Below the pieces are notes generated by a model. The model was given only the letters and a program-made list of their open reading frames with translations. It was not told the DNA's origin and searched no databases. The position numbers were made by a program, and so were the translations under genes. Shown here piece after piece: positions 23,701-27,914 of a DNA stretch of 27,914 nt; within the stretch, counting starts at the first letter, position 1, and each line of letters opens with the position of its first letter. The stretch comes from CAYJFK01 sp964369475 (GTDB lineage: Bacteria; Bacillota; Clostridia; Oscillospirales; Feifaniaceae): the NCBI GenBank assembly GCA_964369475.1, contig CAYJFK010000028.1, forward strand, positions 1-27,914. Direction: 5' to 3'.

Positions 23701-24370
23701 CACCGCTTTCTCCAATATGTATATGACCTCCGTCCATTATTAGTAAGTTTCCAAGTTTGTATGTTGGATTAGATTTCGAACTCATCCATAGCCCTGTGCG
23801 TGACAAGACGTTAATCCTACCATAGGCCTCAACCGTGAATTTATTAGCGCTGACTGCCATTGTCACTCCGCTATCTATGTTTAAAGTTGCACCTGACTTG
23901 ACATTGATAGTGTCCACATCAATGCTACCACTATAACTAACGCTGCCTATGGTCTTGACATCTATCGTTATGTTTTGAAGGTTAAGCGTTCCGTTTTCGT
24001 CGCCATCGGTAAGCACATTTGTGCTTTTTTGGTGTTCTATCAAATTGGGATTTATCAGCAGCGTGCCGCCTCCGCTTATTGTAAATGTGTGCGCACCAAT
24101 GTCAATACCTTTACCGTTTATAGTAAACGTTCTTCCGGTTGGTATGTTTAGCGTATGACTTGCGCCGAGCGTTATAGCGGTAGAATTGTTAGACAAGGTT
24201 AGCTCAATGTCCGCCGTGACATTTATTGTTTGCGCAGTGCTACTCCTAAGTGCAGTTGCAAGTGCCGAATGGGTGCTTACATTGACCTGCGTCTGTGCAA
24301 ATGCTGTCATCTGCCCGAGCACCAAAATTGCTGTTACCAAAAGAAATAAATGTATTTTTCTCATTTTCAT
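20753..24370 (-). CDS. Large secreted repeat protein with InlB-type repeats, GLUG repeats and dockerin-like tail
   Basis: A 1205-aa exported protein. Signal peptide at residues 1-25 (LFLLVTAILVLGQMTAFAQ). Two related beta-rich modules (about 26-304 and 305-583) share the block GMGG-F-D-G near 256 and 538. An InlB/Flg_new-type repeat follows (about 586-656: YTITYDLNGG, FIGWKD, LTAQWEA), then GLUG repeats (about 780-985: VGGIVGLNQTG, NSGSV, GGVVGLNTG), a second InlB-type repeat (about 1080-1146: FQLNGG, IYAIWES), and a dockerin-like end (about 1150-1205: ADINGDNKINFADLAMARNS). Such architecture is common in adhesins and surface display proteins. No enzyme domain is seen. The ribosome site AGGGGG precedes the ATG. 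The transcript ends with a hairpin, tRNA-like copy D and a terminator. Confidence 0.9.
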   Translation of the reverse strand: MKMRKIHLFLLVTAILVLGQMTAFAQTQVNVSTHSALATALRSSTAQTINVTADIELTLSNNSTAITLGASHTLNIPTGRTFTINGKGIDIGAHTFTISGGGTLLINPNLIEHQKSTNVLTDGDENGTLNLQNITIDVKTIGSVSYSGSIDVDTINVKSGATLNIDSGVTMAVSANKFTVEAYGRINVLSRTGLWMSSKSNPTYKLGNLLIMDGGHIHIGESGGVFVSGSIFEMEGNADLTADVGGIVYLSQSSKVIGMGGKFNDRGMQFETNDETSISATDTQPEISKLSSSNYFWDGSVFRSHGYLVYNTDNMKDLIIQGHAYGTLIEDIVLNMERSYSLAQDMTLVIPAGKTLTLQGEYGLDLKGYTLTVKGGGTLNLNVENDYALASSAEYYQSGRLVLEDITVAINGTEQAVVEDEHAGIYLKSVVVGDGATVKLNAPNANSLLDVVGSKSNRGELTVENGGTIVVEAYKYEAISAQHASITIKTGGKIDIKKAGINTIILREGGSLKLEEGGVFNVATNSQIYLSGTSTIEGMGGMFSDQGKSFTTDQTVVVNDGIISENNKLTYGAYTWNGRLFQKYVYTITYDLNGGSGEAPPADRYASSEIFYVPSYDGTKEGFTFIGWKDIFRSYLYQGGDRYLVDRNATLTAQWEASPTLTITTADQLMQFAADVNSGTSYKGQVVALGGNINLAGKTWVPIGSNNDEYHYFEGTFNGNGHTVSNLTLTNTSDAHYQGFFGLLNFGATIKNFSMENVSINITGMFNETDNPYQDVAQCVGGVVAHNQGTVQNVSVLSGTVKGVVAVGGIAGKNNGNIRDCKNNATVIGSTYAVGGIVGLNQTGVYNSSNSGSVQGNKALQPTFDDRYNLLEEGTGGAVGQNFIGKLTNVFNTGNVSQIGSGTSNVGGVVGYNEADYYTAPSKVINVYNQGAVSGGLNVGGVVGLNTGILKNAYNSGSVTALSSLKKGGIIGEQGRNGEVSNAYYEVSLASGLNSIGSGNDGDSIGTFNKTSGRFITPSSQLVNGVIVGEIEDALDIGAGVYNYENASSENAKGWTDNYTVENLLNFSKLTADPVPPAPTYNIYFQLNGGEHINIGETNTLGKLPVLPTPIRAFFNFVEWRLEDGTRVTVDTVYSDHTSIYAIWESKANIDGVPGVGVGDLNMIADEGNYNKPVTDENRAADINGDNKINFADLAMARNSKHFGE

Positions 24371-24444
24371 TGTATATCCCCCTAAATATGCTATAAATTA
24401 TTCCTGTCGCTCTAATAGAGTTTATCTCCCTGTAAAGTGGTATT

Positions 24445-24450
24445 ATACGA
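24445..24450 (-). promoter_or_regulatory. Likely -10 box of the 1205-aa surface-protein gene
   Basis: A perfect TATAAT on the minus strand about 75 bases upstream of the ATG at 24370. The -35 at 17 bases is poor (GAAATT), so an activator may be needed. Confidence 0.45.
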
Positions 24451-24476
24451 TTTATCACTTTTAAAATTTCATGCAT

Positions 24477-24503
24477 GTAGATATTTATATTATAAATATC
24501 TAC
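24477..24503. promoter_or_regulatory. Perfect 27-base palindrome upstream of the surface-protein promoter
   Basis: GTAGATATTTATA, a single central T and TATAAATATCTAC make two perfect 13-base arms. It lies directly upstream of the weak -35 of the 1205-aa gene, the usual place for an activator site. It has no T-run and is 140 bases from the nearest minus-strand stop, so it is not a terminator. Confidence 0.55.
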
Positions 24504-24665
24504 TCTAAGTTTGTCAATCGGCGGAAGTGGTGCTCGAAGTGTAAAATCATTTAACTATCATATTCGTTTTCCATTTTCATGGATATTGTTCTAAAACAAT
24601 TTTTGTTTATCTTTTTTGTTAGGGCAATAATACTATGAAACAGTCCGTTATGTGAACTCAAAGCA

Positions 24666-24696
24666 AAAAACGACGAGGAAAATCCTCGTCGTTTTT
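24666..24696 (-). terminator. Terminator of module E
   Basis: AAAAACGACGAGGA and TCCTCGTCGTTTTT pair perfectly around a 3-base loop, with runs on both sides. It is nearly identical to the terminators of modules B and C. Confidence 0.9.
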
Positions 24697-24705
24697 CTTT
24701 AAAAT

Positions 24706-24785
24706 TGGTGGAGATAAGCAGAGACCCTACCGCTGACCTCTACACTGCCAGTGTAGCGCTCCGGCGAGTTAGCGGTAAAGCGACC
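24706..24785 (-). repeat. tRNA-Ala-like intergenic element, copy E (best preserved)
   Basis: On the minus strand the 80 bases read GGTCGCTTTACCGC, a D-arm-like CTCGCCGGAGCG, anticodon arm CTACA-CTGGCAG-TGTAG with a canonical 7-base loop (T33, GGC at 34-36, A37), AGGTC as variable loop, AGCGG..CTGCT as a T-stem with one wobble, and TATCTCC-A-CCA at the 3' end. Two things bar it from being a normal tRNA: the 5' acceptor strand (GGTCGCT) does not pair with TATCTCC, and the T-loop is TAGGGTCT. It starts 47 bases after the stop of the 819-aa gene and is followed by a terminator. An alternative fold pairs TACCGCTAAC with GTCAGCGGTA to give a three-way junction. Confidence 0.8.
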
Positions 24786-24832
24786 TTTGAAAAATGTCAG
24801 TACCTAACTTATCCTACTTGCTTATAACGCGG

Positions 24833-27292
24833 TTATCTCCCGAAATACTTGCTATTTCTTGTCAGTGCAAGATCGGCGAAATTTACCTTTCCGTCGCCAT
24901 TTATGTCGGCGTTTTTATTGTCGGCATCTGCAGTTGCTTTGTTATAGTTTGCGCTTTCTGTTATATTCATCAAATCCAAGCGATCTACCCTTCTGTCGCT
25001 CGTAGCATCTCCCATTATATTTTTCCCTAACAGAGTGCCACCGCTACTAATCGCACCAAATTTTTCGACTTTACCGTTATTTGTCAGCGTTATTGCCGAA
25101 ATATCAAGTGTGCTGCCTGCTTGAATTGAAAGAGTTTGGCTACTCTGCACAGTGGCATCCATCGTAAGCGTCACTAAACCTCCGTAGACAAAGCCGTTAT
25201 CGCCTTCAAAAATTACTCCTTGCCACTCATCTTTACCGAGCTGGTCGGAAATAGCGTTGTTTGTAACGATCCATGCGTTTCCATTTTCTGTAGTTCTAAA
25301 AGTGCCACCGTCACTGCTTGTCACTCCTATCCAACCACCTATTGCACCGTAAGATTGCGGCGTGTCTGTCGTCGCAGTGACCGTTCCGCCACTTATAACA
25401 ATATTGCCACGCCTTCCGCCATGACCTCCTCCTATACCTGCAGCTTGGTTGCCAGAAATTGCATTAATTGTACCACCATTTATTGTTATACTGCCGGCAT
25501 CGCCTTGACCATCTATACCTTTATAGTTGCTACCGCCAATACCTGCACCTAAGTGACCTCCGGTCGCAGTTAAAGAACCTGTGCTGTTCTGACTTACAGT
25601 GAGCGACCTTCCGCTCGACACCTCAAGTCCTGCTCTGTTTTCGCCGCTTTTTAGCATATTTTCGCCTTTAAGTATGACATTAGCAGAGCTTGCATTTCCT
25701 ATGTAAAACGCACACGCTTCAGGCCCTGACGACACATCAATCTTTACACCGCTTAGCGTTATGTTAGCATTTACATTGTCGTTAACAATAATTCTATCTA
25801 CAGTTGGAGTGTTTTTATCAACATTAAAAATTTCTATCGGTTCGTTTGTTATAACTGTTAGAAAATCGCCTGCAAAAGAGTAATCTCTTCCAATAACTCC
25901 ACCCACCACTGTAAAGTCTCCTGTATATGGCACAATGTTAAAGGTTTTTGTTATAGTTTGGCTGCCTTTCGTTAATTTTGCAGTTGCCATACCAGCACTG
26001 ATATTGTTTTCATATGTGATGTCCCAGCCATCAGGAATACAGGTAAACTCTTTACCAAATAGCATTCTTGTTCCAATAATATTTATCGTCGGTTTTATTT
26101 CTCCACTTGTGAAGTTTTGATCGGGTATGCCTTCTATATTCTCATCTGTTATATCGTTTGTATAAAATGATCCATTTCCGCTAATCGAACCTGTAACAAT
26201 AGTTTCTCCTTTATGATATAATACTCCGTTATTTTCAAGTATTCCGTCTATCGTGATTGTTCCTTGGTTGTTTATCGTGCCGTTGTTGGTAAAGGTCAAT
26301 CCGCTCGGCACGTGAAAAGACCATGTTGGGTTAACATTTAGCGTCTTACCGCTTGGAATTTCAATATCCTCGGTTAATGTGACAGGTTTGCCATGAGTTG
26401 AGCCGTTTATCTTATCCTCAAAAATAAATCCGTTCCAACTTGCAATATTATTTCTGTCTCCTATACTGCCATATATTATTGCATTTCCGTTTTCACCCGT
26501 GGAAAAAGCACCATGATTATGAGTGCTACCACCGCCAATATCTGCAACTATCGGAAAACTATTAGAAACTGTCTTAGTGGCTGTAACAAGGCCTCCGCTT
26601 ATAGTAATACTTCCTGCACTCCAACCTCTAGCGCCGCCAATTCCGGCACCTCCAACTCCTCCGATCGCCTCAATATTACCACCTTTAATAGTTATGTTTC
26701 CGGCATTATGCGAGTTATTACCACCAATACCCGCAGCAAATCCTCCGCCAACCGCCTTCAACGAGCCTGTTCCGTCAATAGTGACGGAATTGGAGGGATC
26801 AACAGCTATTCCTGCTCTATACAAAGAAGCTGTAAGTACATTATTACTGCCATCTGCAAGTGTAATATTCACACTCTGGTTGTCATAAATGTACAGAGGC
26901 GCCCTATACTGCGCTACTGCACTTAAATCAATATTTACATTGTCAAGCGTTAAGTTAGCAGTAATAGTTTCGCCTGTTTGCCCCCTCACAGCTATACTGT
27001 ATTGTGTGGCTACTTCGGGGTTCGTATTTTTAATAATTAACGGAGTTGCTGTGCGAATTTCTAAAATCGGTTCAAAAGCCGAATGTGCATAATCCACCTC
27101 TTTAGTTCCGCCGATAACAGTAAAATCTCCTACTTGTACACCCTCCTCTGCTTCACTGTTGTGGAGTGGCGGGGTAGCAGTTTCCAAACTGCTACGGTCG
27201 TTTTCATACGAAAGTGCTTGTAATGGAATAACGCTTACCGATATAACAAGATATAGAATTCTTAAAAGTGTGTTCTTAACTATGTTTTTCAT
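24833..27292 (-). CDS. Secreted protein with two duplicated glycine-rich beta modules and dockerin-like tail
   Basis: An 819-aa exported protein with a signal peptide at residues 1-29 (LYLVISVSVIPLQALSYE). Two homologous modules (about 55-355 and 458-745) each run from GDFTV[IV]GG through N[AI]-TL..V-ID, paired AGIGG repeats (AAGIGG, AGSITI-GG, GGAGIGG), an ENGNA block and a W-G-IFE block. The pattern suggests a right-handed beta-helix or a carbohydrate-binding surface domain. I do not recognise an enzyme. The tail (about 761-819) is dockerin-like, with the second loop ADINGDGKVNFADL intact and the first loop (DATSDRRVDRLDL) degenerate. A GAGGAA site precedes the ATG. tRNA-like copy E and its terminator follow the stop. 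Confidence 0.9.
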   Translation of the reverse strand: MKNIVKNTLLRILYLVISVSVIPLQALSYENDRSSLETATPPLHNSEAEEGVQVGDFTVIGGTKEVDYAHSAFEPILEIRTATPLIIKNTNPEVATQYSIAVRGQTGETITANLTLDNVNIDLSAVAQYRAPLYIYDNQSVNITLADGSNNVLTASLYRAGIAVDPSNSVTIDGTGSLKAVGGGFAAGIGGNNSHNAGNITIKGGNIEAIGGVGGAGIGGARGWSAGSITISGGLVTATKTVSNSFPIVADIGGGSTHNHGAFSTGENGNAIIYGSIGDRNNIASWNGFIFEDKINGSTHGKPVTLTEDIEIPSGKTLNVNPTWSFHVPSGLTFTNNGTINNQGTITIDGILENNGVLYHKGETIVTGSISGNGSFYTNDITDENIEGIPDQNFTSGEIKPTINIIGTRMLFGKEFTCIPDGWDITYENNISAGMATAKLTKGSQTITKTFNIVPYTGDFTVVGGVIGRDYSFAGDFLTVITNEPIEIFNVDKNTPTVDRIIVNDNVNANITLSGVKIDVSSGPEACAFYIGNASSANVILKGENMLKSGENRAGLEVSSGRSLTVSQNSTGSLTATGGHLGAGIGGSNYKGIDGQGDAGSITINGGTINAISGNQAAGIGGGHGGRRGNIVISGGTVTATTDTPQSYGAIGGWIGVTSSDGGTFRTTENGNAWIVTNNAISDQLGKDEWQGVIFEGDNGFVYGGLVTLTMDATVQSSQTLSIQAGSTLDISAITLTNNGKVEKFGAISSGGTLLGKNIMGDATSDRRVDRLDLMNITESANYNKATADADNKNADINGDGKVNFADLALTRNSKYFGR

Positions 27293-27711
27293 AAATTCCT
27301 CGTATAATAAAAAAGTAGTAGTTTTTAAAGTTCCTCTCCAAGAACTTAAAAAAATGCTATAATGTTTTTAGATACTGTGGATTAGTTTTAAATTCCTCCT
27401 ATTTTTAACCTGTTATAATCTTACATATTTAACTTTAACTTAAAATGAAATGAATGTCAAATTGTATCTTAATTAAAAAAATATAGCCCCACTTTTTTTG
27501 TTTGCTAACTTTTTGAATTACAATACATCTCACACTCACCTTATTTGTTGGTACTAATATTACTCTACGTTCGATAAAGCTAAAAGCGGCTGTCAAATAG
27601 GCTGTCCAAAAAATACAAAATAAGCGAACAACAGGCTTGTCGGGCGTAAAAATAAGACGAAATACATAGAGATACCAGCCTATTAAGAGATCTGATGAAG
27701 AGGAAGTTTGA
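27293..27711. other. AT-rich upstream region with no supported gene
   Basis: It holds the leader of the 819-aa gene, including an inverted repeat AAGTTC..GAACTT (27328-27347) that could be an operator or leader hairpin, and AT-rich DNA without long frames. No convincing -35/-10 pair was found. A tiny frame near 27699 is too short to call. Confidence 0.4.
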
Positions 27712-27914
27712 GCAGAAACAATCTATGAAGCTACAATTTTTGATAAGGTTGGCTACCGCATGATTACCGATATGATGCGAAACAATGATGTCATTAAAGC
27801 ATTGGCATATACAATACTTTTGAACGGAACTCCATAGTATCTTCCTTTCATTGGAAAATACTATGATTTAAGCAAAATTTTACTTGTCGGAGAAAGTCAT
27901 TACATAAATAATGC
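27712..27914 (+). pseudogene. Possible gene remnant running off the right edge
   Basis: One plus-strand frame gives protein-like text (ATIFDKVGYRMITDMM, then VIKALAYTILLNGTP), hits a TAG at 27835-27837, and continues in the same frame as YLPFIGKYYDLSKILLVGE to the window end. The GESHY-type motif (LLVGESHY) resembles the N-terminus of a conserved hypothetical family I only dimly recall. There is no start codon with a ribosome site after the TAG, so it may be a broken gene, or a gene whose real start differs. Low certainty. Confidence 0.25.

Noticed and set aside
18945..24697. CRISPR array suggested by the repeated GACGAGG..CCTCGTC stems
   Set aside because: The copies are kilobases apart, each is a terminator next to a gene end, and there are no regularly spaced spacers.
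24706..24785. Functional tRNA-Ala gene
   Set aside because: The anticodon arm and 3' CCA are right, but the acceptor 5' strand does not pair with the 3' strand and the T-loop lacks the TTCGA-type consensus. The other copies are worse. It is tRNA-derived, not a working tRNA.
15803..24785. Integron attC sites with gene cassettes
   Set aside because: The gene-plus-palindromic-site layout is suggestive, but no clear GTTRRRY/RYYYAAC core pair is present, spacings after stops vary widely (42-184 bases), and no integrase is in the window. Kept only as an analogy.
27590..27700. Insertion-sequence end suggested by repeated GGCTGTC/GGCTGTCC
   Set aside because: No matching inverted partner and no transposase frame in the window.

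Overview
The window looks like a chromosomal segment of an anaerobic, low-to-moderate GC, Gram-positive (Clostridia-like) bacterium. This rests on strong AGGAGG-type ribosome binding sites, TTGACA/TATAAT promoters, lipoprotein signal peptides, dockerin-like tails, and several secreted flavoprotein reductases of the fumarate/urocanate reductase type. No rRNA, CRISPR array, complete insertion sequence or intact tRNA gene was found. Identity below genus-like level cannot be read from the sequence.

Layout. (1) 3-659: the end of a secreted GLUG-repeat protein with a dockerin-like tail. (2) 957-4839: two flavoprotein reductase lipoproteins on the minus strand, divergent from a YesM/YesN-type two-component system (5013-7455). 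(3) 7513-15300: a minus-strand operon with a peptide-binding lipoprotein, a cytosolic beta-lactamase-fold hydrolase, two permeases and two ATPases of a Dpp/Opp importer, and an N-acyl-D-amino-acid deacylase-like amidohydrolase. It reads as import and breakdown of D-residue-containing or peptidoglycan-derived peptides. (4) 15923-18668: a third flavoprotein reductase, divergent from a TetR regulator, with several palindromes between them. (5) 18931-20440: a broken surface-protein gene, a second TetR regulator and a MITE-like palindromic element. (6) 20753-27292: two large secreted proteins (1205 and 819 aa) with repeat architecture and dockerin-like tails. (7) 27293-27914: AT-rich DNA and gene remnants.

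The most unusual signal is a repeated intergenic module seen five times (782-862, 15803-15881, 18987-19047, 20491-20569, 24706-24785). In each case it lies on the minus strand, after a minus-strand gene and immediately before an intrinsic terminator. Read on that strand it resembles a tRNA-Ala(GGC): an anticodon-arm hairpin with a GGC-bearing loop, the AGGTCAGCGG block, and a TTATCTCCACCA-like 3' end. The T-loop and 5' acceptor strand differ from a real tRNA, and in much the same way in most copies. One copy is fused directly to a truncated surface-protein gene. This suggests a tRNA-derived 3'-UTR or recombination module attached to exported-protein genes, either a mobile cassette boundary or a family of tRNA-like transcript ends.

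The genes fit a lifestyle of anaerobic respiration on organic acceptors at the cell surface (three lipoprotein reductases), scavenging of peptides, and display of large adhesive or carbohydrate-associated surface proteins.
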